This document shows, in pieces, positions 54,193-64,000 of a stretch of DNA of 64,000 nt. The first letter of the stretch is position 1. The number at the start of each line of letters is the position of its first letter. A model generated the notes under the pieces. The model did no database searches and was not told the origin of the DNA. It was given only the letters and a program-made list of their open reading frames with translations. Source of the stretch: Lyophyllum atratum (taxonomy: Eukaryota; Basidiomycota; Agaricomycetes; Agaricales; Lyophyllaceae). The translations under genes and the position numbers were made by a program. The stretch is taken from the NCBI GenBank assembly GCA_014905825.1, contig JACGCN010000013.1:1116001-1180000 (forward strand). The letters are read 5' to 3'.

Positions 54193-57100
54193 TTCAAGTT
54201 CATCGTCAGAATGAAGGACTCTTACATTTCCAGTTCCCCATCGGCCTCCTCACTACTGTCCACAGGGGCCGGCAATGCTTGTCCTTGCCTAAAAGTACTT
54301 CCATCAAATAGCCTAGATGCCGTGCAGCTGAGGATTTTGAAGACGGGATGGCAGGGCAATGACTACAGGAAGACTCCGGATGGATAACAGTTGAAGGAAT
54401 GGCAGGAGGAGAGGATTGGAAAGAGGTTGAGAGTGTTCATGCCCGTTCCTTATGTTGGATAAGCTGAGCTTCAGTGTTGCATATCTTTTGCTGAAGCTCA
54501 CGGCAGGAAGACAAGGATCCTAGATCAAGACCGCCATGTGCTGATCATCTGCACTCAAGTGTCAAACAAATAAGAGGCTTTGCTGGACAAGTGTGGGCAG
54601 CAAATGGAAGATTTTGCGCAGGAGGTGGAGGCTGCCAAGAAAGGCTTTTTGGTGGAGAAAATGGCGAAGAATGCCTGTGGGCCCCACTTTTTTTTCAATT
54701 CTAGATCATGATCGACAAATAAAACCAGTCTGTCTTCCCAATGTCATGCTTAGTGCTCACCCAAATGGTTCTCTTTGTTTTCTGCAGGAGCCTCCGTTGA
54801 GTGAATTCCATCACAAGAATGAAGGAGCAATTGAACAGCTTATGCACAAGGGTGGCACATTCACCCTAATAAAGTGTGCGGCCTTCTATGCTGAGTGCAG
54901 GTTCTGCTCCTGATGCATTCCTAGCAAAATGATTGAAAAACATGTTGAGCGTGAGTTTCCAAGAATTGCCAAAAGGTTTTGCGAGAGCGACAAGATATTA
55001 AAGGAGAATTATGGGGGGAAAAGGATGTTTAATCCATTTTGGAGCTTCTGTGTCAATGCCTTGCGTTATTAGGCTTTCGAAGTCCGGTCCGGTCCAGTTG
55101 TTTGCCCATTTTGGCCGGAACCGCAACTGGAACCGGTTGGAAACCCTATGAAAGAAGTGCAACTGTCGACCAAGAAATCTTATTAAGAGTATTATACATT
55201 AACTAGGACATAGCATAGAGCCTGTATCGGAAGTTAGATGAATAGGACATAACAAGCACCGCCAGAAATGACAGATGCTGCAGCATCGTCCAATAGTATG
55301 GGAGCCCTGGCGCTCAAGCAGGATCAGCGGCCAAAAAGCCGCGAACCAAGGGATCCCGCTCCGCGCAGTGGTGAGTCCGAGGATTCTCTCTATTATACTC
55401 ATGGACGGTCGACCAATTTACCGCACTGACTGGGAGTTCCAGAAACCCTCATAGAGGTGAGTCACCCTACTACACCTACGAGAGGAGGAGCCTATGGTAA
55501 GCTGCACATCTTACTACCTAAAAATAATAACCAGTACTAGCTTCCGTCGCTAATTTATATCTGGCATCTTTGATAGGCGCAATGATATGCAACACATCAC
55601 AAGTGCCGCAATTGGCTACAGCTGCAATAGTGATGGTGGTAGGTCATCCAAGTTTTTACAGTAGTTATTTCTGGCATCTAACTTCCTGCTGCGTCTTAGA
55701 GGTGATCTTTCAAAGATTGAGAAGAGGTGGGCCGGGTATGTCCAATCGAAAGCTATACATGGGAGCGCTTACTTACTATACAAATTGGGTAGTCCTGGTA
55801 CAGCCGTGGCCAAACTCAGCCACCTCTCACAGCCATAGTACCTCTGACTCGTCCAAAGTACCCGACGTCCCTGCTGACACTCAGCTGGGAGGTCGAACAT
55901 ACCTGCTAGTCCCAGCGGTCTCAAGTGATCATGCGAACTCTGGATTTCCAGATCGCCAGAGCTCCGCATGGTCGCTTCCATGGGCCCTTGCTGCCCAAGT
56001 TCCCGCCAAGGCATCAAACCTTGATGAAATTGTACGTGGTATCTATGATATCATCAACACACCTCCTCGGACTGCAGCGAGTCTGCGACATCTTATGGTG
56101 CCAAGTTCGGGGAAGAAATAAAGGGCCTACAAGATCTTGGCATTTTTGACAGTGGACCGCCTCCATCCACGTCCAACATTGCACCACAGGAGGTGGGCCA
56201 TTGGTCCCTCCCGACCGCCATGGAAGCACCATACAACATCTTCACTCTCTCTCATAATGCTTCCCAAACCGTCGACAATGGAGTCGCCACCCTGCCACCA
56301 CACCTCAGTGACGATCTAAGACACACAGGGGCAAATTTCATTGTAGGCACCACCCCATACTGTCTGTCGACCGCAGCGCCCATGATCGACAAGAATCAGT
56401 TTAGTGTATACAGAGGCAACTCCTCACACCCAACCCGTCCGAGTTCAATTTTTTGGCGCACCAGCAGCCCGCTGTAAGGGCTCTTTTGATGAGCAAAGAC
56501 TGGCCCGTTTAGATCGACATCACATTTGCCATTCAGCGCAAGAACATCCTCGCGACGGTCGACTCTGAAAATCTACCGGAGCACCCTCTGTTAATTAGTC
56601 ATGAATATAATTTGGTAGGTGCTCCCCGTCGGATCTCTGAAAACCCCAACCCCGCGGACCTGGAGAATGTTCCCAGCCTGAGCTTTCACTGGAACTTCCT
56701 CGAGGAGCAAGACCATCCTCAGCCGGAAGGCCCCTCTCCGCAGAACATCCAACTCCTACAGGAGGAGCTCGAACGACTGCAGAAGTTACAGAATTCAATT
56801 CACGGAGCCATCGATGCCTATAGCTTGTTACAGTACCCCTTTGACACCACTATCCCCCAATACAGGAGGATAGGTTGGACGCCACACTGCCCCCCGACTG
56901 GGGTGCTCGCACGTTCCAGCCCAAGATTCAGGCGGACCAGGCCAACAGAAAAGCCATGATGGCTCTATATTGGGCAGAGATGGAAGACCAATCACAGGCA
57001 AGGTGAAGCGACTTTGTATGTTTCTTATGCTTTGTTGCTCCCAGGGTGACCACTAACTATCATCCATTTTTGTTTTAGATACGGCGCCTACTTCGACCAC

Positions 57101-59368
57101 CTAGCCTTCCCGACAGCCCAAGGAGGTGCGGAGGTCCTGGAGTTCAGGACTCCTCTGGAGGACCCCATGGTCCTCAGGGATCTGCTGCCATATACGAGAC
57201 AGATGGCAGATGCCAGAAGTACATTATCTACCAGCCGCCCTGGGTCTCTAAGCGCCTTGCACCTTCCACATTGCTTGCATGGCCTTGAAGCAGCCTCCTC
57301 CTGTTCAGCATCACTGACCTGGGCTATGGAGCACTTCATTCTCCTTATAGACTATTCAGCAATCAGTAAGTATAGGGAACATGATTGGCTTACAGTTCTT
57401 GCTTGCCAATGGCAGACTCCTCAGAACGGCATTCCATTTGTGACGAGAAAGATGGACTCAAGGTCACAGACGTCTCAGTCCTGATTTGCAGCCCCTTCTG
57501 TTTGGGTCTCATGCCGGGTGGCAACCAGGTGGTCCAAGAAAATTATATTGACTCTCCACTCTGACATTGGCTCCTCCTCTCTTGCTGGGAGGGCGTGCAA
57601 TGTTGTGGAAAGCTTCAAATAAGAATTTTTTGTGAGTGCATCACCTGGAATATGTTTGTTTGAATGTAACTTACTGTGCCTATCCACTGGGAATGGTCCT
57701 CATCCGACTATTGTTGCTCTTTCTTGTCATGGGCATTAAAGAAGACAAAGAGATAGGTAGTACTCATACTCGACCTGAAGGACTGTGCCAAAGAGCAAAG
57801 AGCAAAGATGCAAAGAAGTAGAGCTTGCAATGTTTTTTAATGGCATACAAGCATATATCTTAAAGAGCGATTGCCAGTAACATCAGTGTGTAAGGGTTCT
57901 GTCAAATCCGGACGCACCCTGCGACAGTCCAGGTCCCCGTGAAAAAAGATGAACAACATAAAGGAAGCCTGGCTGCATTGGAACCGCAGTTTATCGGGCC
58001 TGATGAATGCAGTTTCCTTATATGGTGCTGTTCAGCAACATACCGCTTCTTTAAGTAAACTGCCAAAACGGCGTGAGGAAATAAAAGTCAGACGGTGCGA
58101 AATATGTTTCTGTGAACACAAAACAATGTATAAGAGGTTTTTGGCTGGCTTTGCAAGGTTTTACTCATGCTGTTGCGTACCACACATCAACGGGCGGCTT
58201 TTTCAATGGCTGAGATAGACGCAGAGGACGAAGAAAAGATGCGACCTAGAGGAAGTAGAATTCTCCGGCATCTGACTTGTCGTTCGCCATGATTGTGCTG
58301 CAACGAATGTTGTAAAGGCATGCTCCTTGGATAGGTATGCCTTATTCTTATTCTTGTCCAGTCATAACCCCAGAACCTCTTACTCATAGTAACATATATG
58401 ATGATGATATTTGTGGGGGGTAAAACCTCACTAACAACACTGGTGCAATAGTCACCTCTCATTTGTCCAGTGTCGCTGTTGGCAAATTGGCAATTGCCAT
58501 CCGCAATTGTCCACTACTATTAGTTCTTGCAAATTGACAATTGCCAGGCTACTGCCGTCTACTAACATGCAAATAAATACAGTAATGGGTGTCACAGGGT
58601 CTCCGGGGTCCTTATTCCCAAAAAAAAAAAAAATTCCAGGCTCCTGCCTTTCTCCATTGTGGTACACTACATAATATGTATAATGTTAGGTCTCTATAAA
58701 ATGGAACCACCAGATACAGCCGCTGCATATACGGTTGTGATATCTTCTATTCCAAAAACCAACAGATACAACCGCTACAAGTACACGTGTTGTGTGTGAT
58801 GTCTTCTATTTTGAGAGAATGTGTGAGAGCACTGCAAAATATGTGTCCTGCTATATCTTCTATTTCGAAATGAAACCATCTGTGTACAGACACCGCTGAC
58901 ATTTCCAACCTAACTCGGGGCCTTATCCACTGTACGACTTTCTGCAATACCATTTGTTACACTATTGTCAGGATCATAGTGACTACTGTCAATATCAGCT
59001 CCAACAATTGACCAGGACAATAGTGTATTGTCCTGATGTGCGTGGAAGATGCGGGTGATGATGGGATCATCTTGATTGAGCATGAGAGCAATCTGCATGT
59101 ACTATTTGGAACCCTCACGAAGTTGAAGCTCATCTGCGAATGCCAAGGTTATTCAAGTCTGACAGCAATGATAGAAAAATATATCTTCAGTCCAGCTTGC
59201 AACAAAGGATAGATTCTCCTTCACGATTACTGCCAGGTCTGCCTTTTGTGCCTCGTCCAAATCATTGGCATCGAAGTAGCGAGGGTCAGCAAAGTTGCAA
59301 GAAAGTTGCGAGGCCAGTTGATGATTCTTTTCTTTGCCGTGATCAGCGCAAATAGGAGCCTCCCCCAA
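54193..59368. other. Repeat-rich interval with scattered degenerate reading frames
   Basis: No recognisable gene. Protein-like fragments occur on the plus strand at about 55570-56121 (LDEIVRGIYDIINTPPRTAA), 56193-56477 and 56612-56959 (HWNFLEEQDHPQPEGPSPQN, then LLQEELERLQKLQNSIHGA). All end at stops or frame shifts. They may be parts of one decayed gene or retroelement, but I saw no reverse transcriptase or integrase motif. A ggttccgg/ccggttgg-type repetitive motif lies near 55080-55150, and a run of about 13 A at 58620-58632. Confidence 0.35.
58684..58866 (+). repeat. Degenerate ~57-bp tandem repeat
   Basis: The units share an atacaRccgct start and end in atRtcttctattY, at about 58741, 58799 and 58853. 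Roughly three imperfect units. Confidence 0.4.
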
Positions 59369-60981
59369 TCAATGGCCCGACCATGTTTGGTCCCAGTTAT
59401 TGCGACTGAAACAAATTTTAAAATAGACCAGGAAGATCATTTGGATGGAACTCACAAGCAAAGGCCACCAAAAGCCAGCTAGAGTGCTGTGAGTCTCTTT
59501 ACAGTTAGGGAGGACACGACGACGCCGGGCTTCAGTCTGTCGCTTGGCAGCTTTTCGAAGCATTGCCCCTGCCGTTGTGAACACCGTCTTGCCCCCCTTA
59601 ATGACTTTCTTGTCAGTGTTACTTTCCTTGTTGTCACCGTCGTTGTCGTCAAATCGACAACGAGGTTGAGTTGAGCCCGAAGCCCCGCCCTGATCTTTGC
59701 TGCCACTCTCACAGCCATTGAGTAGATGTTGGGTGGAGCTCGAAGCTCGGACCCGTGGCTGATCCTTGCACATCTTCCCAAATACATCTTTGAGCATTCC
59801 CGCCTGCCCTCCAAAAAGGCATACTTTGCACATATGTCAGATTAAGGAGTGATAAATAATGAGAACCATGAACTTCAGGTATGCCATGAAGGAGTCGAGC
59901 CCATCCCAAAGTACAATCTCGTTGTTCTTCACCATCTCACCAACGACAGGGTCACCGTAGAAAAAAGATGCAGCCTGTGCTAAGACAGGATCTGAGGCCT
60001 CGGGGATCAGAGCGCTGACAACAGTGATGTTGAAGTTTCGGTGAAACACGTTGGCCTGCCGCAGTACATAAATATCCAATATCTAAAAAAGTATAATAGC
60101 AAAAAGTGGCACATACCAAAGCGGAGAGTTGGATGGCACCTCTCCTCGACGCAGACAGAATCTCGGCTCTTGTAGGGTCACCCTTGATGATGATGAGCTC
60201 TTGCTCCATGTGTTCCAGGAAGGCGATCTTCTCCTCTTTAGGAAGAGAGCTGTACGCAATGTGGTACACCTTCGTAGCCTTCTTATTGAAGCGCTGTAAG
60301 GGCGGAGCATTTTTCGCCGATTCAGGGGAGCTGAAGTCTTCATTGAGCTTCTCATCCTCCTGTTCTGTATCAGGGCTGGGCGAGTCATTCTTGTGCTGCC
60401 GATGCCACTCCTTCCGGTTCTGGACGGCGCGCGATGTCTGTTCGAAGCTGCTGGCTGCCGCAATCGCTGGACATATCCACCGGCATGTGATACTGGTCGT
60501 CCTCCTCAGAATAGGATTTATTGGTGCCATGCTCTTTGTCCTCATCACAATGGGGTTTATTGGCATCATCCTTGTCGCCCTTGTCGAAACAAGGCTTGTG
60601 GTCTTTGGTGTCATACTCCAAGCCGTCATACCACCTGGGAGCCCGAAACCCCACTGGTATGGGAAGCCTCTCCATGCTGTTGGCAATCACCATGGTGGTC
60701 TCGCAGTCGTAGGCATCTTGCTCGCCTTCAAGCAACTCCCCTGTGTAGACATTGATCTCACCTGAAAAGGGCTTGCCATTAGGATAGCAGATTACGCCGT
60801 CATCAGGAGAATTCAGCTTGTAGCCATCGGGGAGTTCGCTCCACTTCCCAAGGAGGGGGTGGTAAAGTTCCCAGTGTACATATTCTCCATCATGTTTGCC
60901 CACCTCGATGGGTTCGAGACACATTGCCAAGCTAATGTTCTCGGATAGGGAAGGAACGAAAGTGATATTCGTAGTCGCCAT
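59369..60981 (-). CDS. Unrecognised multi-exon gene, possibly a lineage-specific repeated family
   Basis: From a Met at 60981 (MATTNITFVPSLSENISLAM) the frame runs through HWELYHPLLGKWSELPDGYK, then GVICYPNGKPFSGEINVYTG and ETTMVIANSMERLPIPVGFR, good protein sequence without a stop for about 200 codons. A frame change near 60390-60470 leads to SSLPKEEKIAFLEHMEQELI and RAEILSASRRGAIQLSAL. A ~34-nt intron-like gap follows, then LRQANVFHRNFNITVVSALI and NEIVLWDGLDSFMAYLK. The last part is LFGGQAGMLKDVFGKM and a basic tail to about 59490. The order is gene-like but the first frame change lacks a clear intron, so the gene may be damaged. No domain recognised. Confidence 0.45.
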
Positions 60982-62364
60982 CCAGGAGCAACGTCGGATC
61001 TGACATGCTAGGGCTGAATGAAGGCGATACCCAGCCACTGTAATCAAGAGTGTTGATCTGCGGTCTTGACAAAGGTGTTATGGGCTACTGGCAAGGGGAC
61101 AAAACCAAGGGCGAGGAAGTGGCGAGGGGGGTGATAGGTGAACGAGGCAGGTTGATCCCTAGCATTAGCATTCTTGTCAGAGGTCCAGCAGATTTCGTTG
61201 TTATCTCCACATGGAAGAACTTGAGCGGGCGCCTAAAATAGATAATATATTAGCTTTATGATGAGAGTGAGCACCAAGTCCGGATGATGGACGACGCGTA
61301 GTCTATTCCAATCCAGCCACCGACGCGAAGTCAAATGGCGCTGAGCATTCCGCAGACACGAAGTCAAACCAAACGGTGCATTTCGAGTTGAATGACTTAC
61401 GATGGAGTAGTATTCTTGGATTGAGATTGCTGAGAACCCTTGTAAGATGGTCATTGCTCTTTTCCATCACCTTTACGTAAGTGCTTATATAAGCGCCAAG
61501 ACCGGCCAAAGCTGCGCTGCAAAAAATTTACAGACCTCAAAATCGTGAGGAAATCTATTCTGGAGAAACCACTATGTTTAGTTACACTTCACGGGTCTCT
61601 GCAACCATCACAATCATTGGTACTGCAATGCCTGGGATAGTATTTGTTAGCCCAAGCTGTGTCTGCACCATTCAGGCTTAGATCATATGCAGAAACGAAT
61701 TGTATGGAATAGTTGGCATATCTGGAAAGATAAGACAGCGTGAAGAATGAATAAATACAAAGGTGATAGAATTTCGGACGGAATTTCGAATGGGCTTGCA
61801 AATTGCAATTGGGTTTGTTAGAGATTGTGGAGATATTTCCTCATCATTTTTATCCAGACCCTGAGAAGCAGATTTTATGGCTTGAAGGAGGTTCCTGGTA
61901 CGAGATCCAGGTGCCCTAGACTTGAGAGGCATGGATCGGTAAGCTGGGTGTGCTTTTACCTGCTGCTTTACCGTCTCAATCTCAACTGATAACATCATAT
62001 GCAAGTCACATGTTGGTCATGTGTGTGGCCAAATGTTCACAACATGATTTTTAGAAACTGCTCCTTTCGCTCTGAAAAGCATGTAGACAGGGTCAGGAAA
62101 AAAATATATTTTTTATTTTGTGGGGGCTTCTACTCATCCCATTTCTTTTTCTTCCAAATTTTTGGCCACCGGATTCAAGCCAAAGGTCCAAAGGAGAGGT
62201 CTGTGAAGTCAAATATATCGAAAGTAGCATAGTTTGGGAGAGAAAGAGGTTCTCGAGGAGGGTCCATCATGATTACATAATGGGTGATGGAAAAAGGTGA
62301 TGACTATCTTAGTTCATAGTCACCGTTGTTGGACTTGGTGCGACACTTGGTGCATCAAAATTCA
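60982..62364. other. Degenerate sequence with minus-strand traces
   Basis: On the minus strand, short protein-like pieces such as VEIETVKQQVKAHPAYRSM and LQAIKSASQGLDKNDEEISP (about 61995-61840) occur between stops. They could be exons connecting the frame at 63.6-62.9 kb with the gene at 60.98 kb. I cannot establish that. Confidence 0.3.
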
Positions 62365-62882
62365 CACAAGGTGCCAACGGCAGTATTTTGATGAAACAAA
62401 GCCTGAAGATATTGTGAAGGTGCTCTTTGCGCAACACCACTATGATAAGTGAACATATAGTAAAGCAAATTTTGTATTTTGTTGAAAACCATAGTGTGAA
62501 CAAATTCAGAATTTATTCCCTAAAAAAATATAAAAAAACATTCGCAATATTTTCACAATATGATCAGTGAACACTTCATAATATGTTCACAATATAGTGA
62601 GGTATTCCAGACTATGGTGAAGATATGGTGAAAATATTTTGACTACCTGACTATATTGTGAACATATTATGAAATCTTCACTGATTATATTGTGAAAATA
62701 TTGTGAAGGTTTTTTCCATATCTTTAGAGAATGAATTCTGCATTTGTTCACACTATAATTTTCAATACAATACAGAATTGGGCCTATCATATATTCATTG
62801 ATCATAGTATTATCATACAAAGAGCACCTTCACAATATTTTCAGGCTCTGTCTCATCAAAATATTGTCCTGGGCACCTTGTG
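62365..62882 (+). mobile_element. Foldback element, copy 2
   Basis: A 518-bp unit nearly identical to copy 1 and in the same orientation, beginning CACAAGGTGCCAACGGCAGT and ending CACCTTGTG. It is flanked by tca on both sides (62362-62364 and 62883-62885), a possible 3-bp target duplication. It sits inside, and seems to interrupt, minus-strand coding-like sequence that is open right up to its edge at 62883. Confidence 0.85.
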
Positions 62883-63624
62883 TCAGGCCAATTAACCAAT
62901 TAACCAATAAGGTCAAGGCATCACTCACGATGAGTCCATGATTTTGCTGCAATGACCGGTCAGTACATGCGACTAGCATATTATGAACGTGTACGTACTT
63001 TCTTTGTAGCATGTTGGATCGGAGGGCCAACAAGCTAAGGAGTAGTCTGTGTGTATATTTGTTAACTGGGATAGAGTATGATTGACAAAAAAAGACAACC
63101 CACCCCTTGCTAACATTAGTGGTAGGTGTTGATGTTTGTTCAGCCGCATCAGAGGTGGTGGGCAGAGTGGTGATGTCGTTTGTGTTTGGGGTCGGAGCCT
63201 TCCCACCGTTGAGTGCAGAGGCGATGGGGCCACTGGTTTTGTAATTGGCATTAGAAGCAGTAGCAGGGGCCTTTCTGCTGTTGGGGGCAGAGGCAGTGGG
63301 GGCGCTGGTGTTGTGATTGGTGTTAGAAGCGGTAGCAGGGGTCGGGGCCTTCTGTAGCAGGGGTCAGGGCCTTCTTCCCAACCGATTTCATGGTCCTACT
63401 TGAGATTGAACAGGCAGGAGCACTCTTACAAGTCCTCAACTTCGCCATATACTGACAACTATGCAGAGGCAGTGGGGGCGCTGGTGTTGTGATTGGTGTT
63501 AGAAGCGGTAGCAGGGGTCGGGGCCTTCTGTAGCAGGGGTCAGGGCCTTCTTCCCAACCGATTTCGTGGTCCTACTTGAGATTGAACAGGCAGGAGCACT
63601 CTTACGAGTCCTCAACTTTGCCAT
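62883..63624 (-). pseudogene. Interrupted, frameshifted gene of unrecognised family
   Basis: From an ATG at 63624 the frame reads MAKLRTRKSAPACSISSRTT, then KSVGKKALTPAT, and shifts at a 22-bp micro-duplication (gaaggcccYgacccctgcta twice). The continuing frame is a Thr/Ser/Pro/Ala-rich low-complexity stretch (PTPATASNTNHNTSAPTASA), followed by LLSLLALRSNMLQRKYVHVH and SDALTLLVNWLIGLTQ. It then runs into foldback copy 2. A 175-bp tandem duplication repeats the 5' part, including a second start codon. Frame shift, duplication and insertion make it non-functional as it stands. Confidence 0.45.
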
Positions 63625-63636
63625 ATACTGACAACT
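63287..63636 (+). repeat. Tandem duplication, 175-bp unit
   Basis: Units 63287-63461 and 63462-63636 begin gcagaggcagtgggggcgct and end with catatactgacaactatg. By eye only about three substitutions separate them, so the duplication is recent. Confidence 0.9.
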
Positions 63637-64000
63637 ATGTAGACTCTGATACCAAGGAATACCCTTAGAACATTGACGTCTTTTCAACTCAGCAAGCGAC
63701 CACCTGCTCGACTTCCTTTCTCAGCGACCAAACTTAGAACTATCAAGCCTGGTCTTGTCACGCTAAACCCAAGAATGCATTTCAAGGAGATCGAAGGATC
63801 CCAACGATCCTTTGAGTGTTCTTTGGTGGACTCCTGTAATTCTGGGATTACTACAGTCTTCCAACACTGTATATATATTGCACGGTAGCAGAGAATACAA
63901 CTTCTCTGTTATATTGCCTTTTGGCTGAGCTGGTCTTTGCATGCAGTAAGGCCGGATTCCATTAACAGAGAAGTTTCGCCTCGGAGTCAGATCATTGTTG
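63637..64000. other. Window end, nothing supportable
   Basis: A plus-strand frame at 63673-63888 is open but not recognisable. No repeat paired within the window. Confidence 0.4.

Noticed and set aside
54193..58000. Search for reverse transcriptase, integrase or transposase motifs
   Set aside because: None recognised in any frame, so the fragments were not called as a named transposon.

Overview
This window is nuclear DNA of a filamentous basidiomycete, most likely an Agaricomycete and possibly a Polyporales species (the order is inference). The evidence is genes cut by many short GT-AG introns (about 47-63 nt), recognisable fungal housekeeping proteins (mitochondrial uS10m, cytosolic uL23/Rpl25, RNase P subunit Pop4, Ram1, Rrp7, valyl-tRNA synthetase, AP-1 mu), an intron-bearing tRNA-Gly, and protein families typical of mushroom-forming fungi (F-box proteins, TPR-NLRs, secreted Ser/Thr-rich proteins). 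Splice models were made by hand from frame continuity and GT/AG sites, so exon ends are predictions.

Layout. 1-5.8 kb: little coding signal except a C2H2 zinc-finger gene, a tRNA-Gly(TCC) and a broken small-secreted-protein gene. 6.0-9.3 kb: an ASXH/DEUBAD-domain gene and a UCH37/BAP1-type deubiquitinase gene lie tail to tail; their animal relatives form the PR-DUB histone H2A deubiquitinase, so this linkage is the most interesting gene-level observation. 9.4-18.6 kb: F-box protein, GH5 hydrolase, secreted DUF1524 nuclease-like protein, secreted possibly GPI-anchored protein. 19.0-22.0 kb: an NLR-type STAND ATPase with an MLKL-like helical N terminus and TPR-like C terminus. 22.4-28.3 kb: uS10m, uL23, a gene relic, and a long-chain acyl-CoA ligase. 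A ~0.9-kb terminal-inverted-repeat element carrying a tiny spliced reading frame sits just upstream of the ligase. 29.4-38.1 kb: Pop4, small unrecognised reading frames, a tail-anchored FHA/coiled-coil protein of the SLMAP/Far9 (STRIPAK) type, and the protein farnesyltransferase beta subunit. 39.2-50.4 kb: PP2C phosphatase (Ptc7-like), a decayed gene, Rrp7, ValRS and AP-1 mu.

At about 50.4 kb the character changes sharply. From there to the end there is no recognisable housekeeping gene. The region is AT-rich and full of transposon remains: a solo LTR with a 5-bp target duplication, a long hairpin (foldback) element with a second TIR element nested in one arm, and two ~517-bp foldback copies in direct orientation about 8.7 kb apart. 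Between and beside them are decayed or lineage-specific reading frames and a 175-bp tandem duplication. I read this as an accessory compartment abutting a conserved gene block.

Functionally the conserved block mixes translation (ValRS, uL23, uS10m, tRNA-Gly), RNA processing (Pop4, Rrp7), membrane traffic and signalling (AP-1 mu, Ram1, FHA protein, PP2C) and chromatin/ubiquitin (ASXH plus UCH). Apart from the ASXH/UCH pair I see no operon-like or pathway logic between neighbours.
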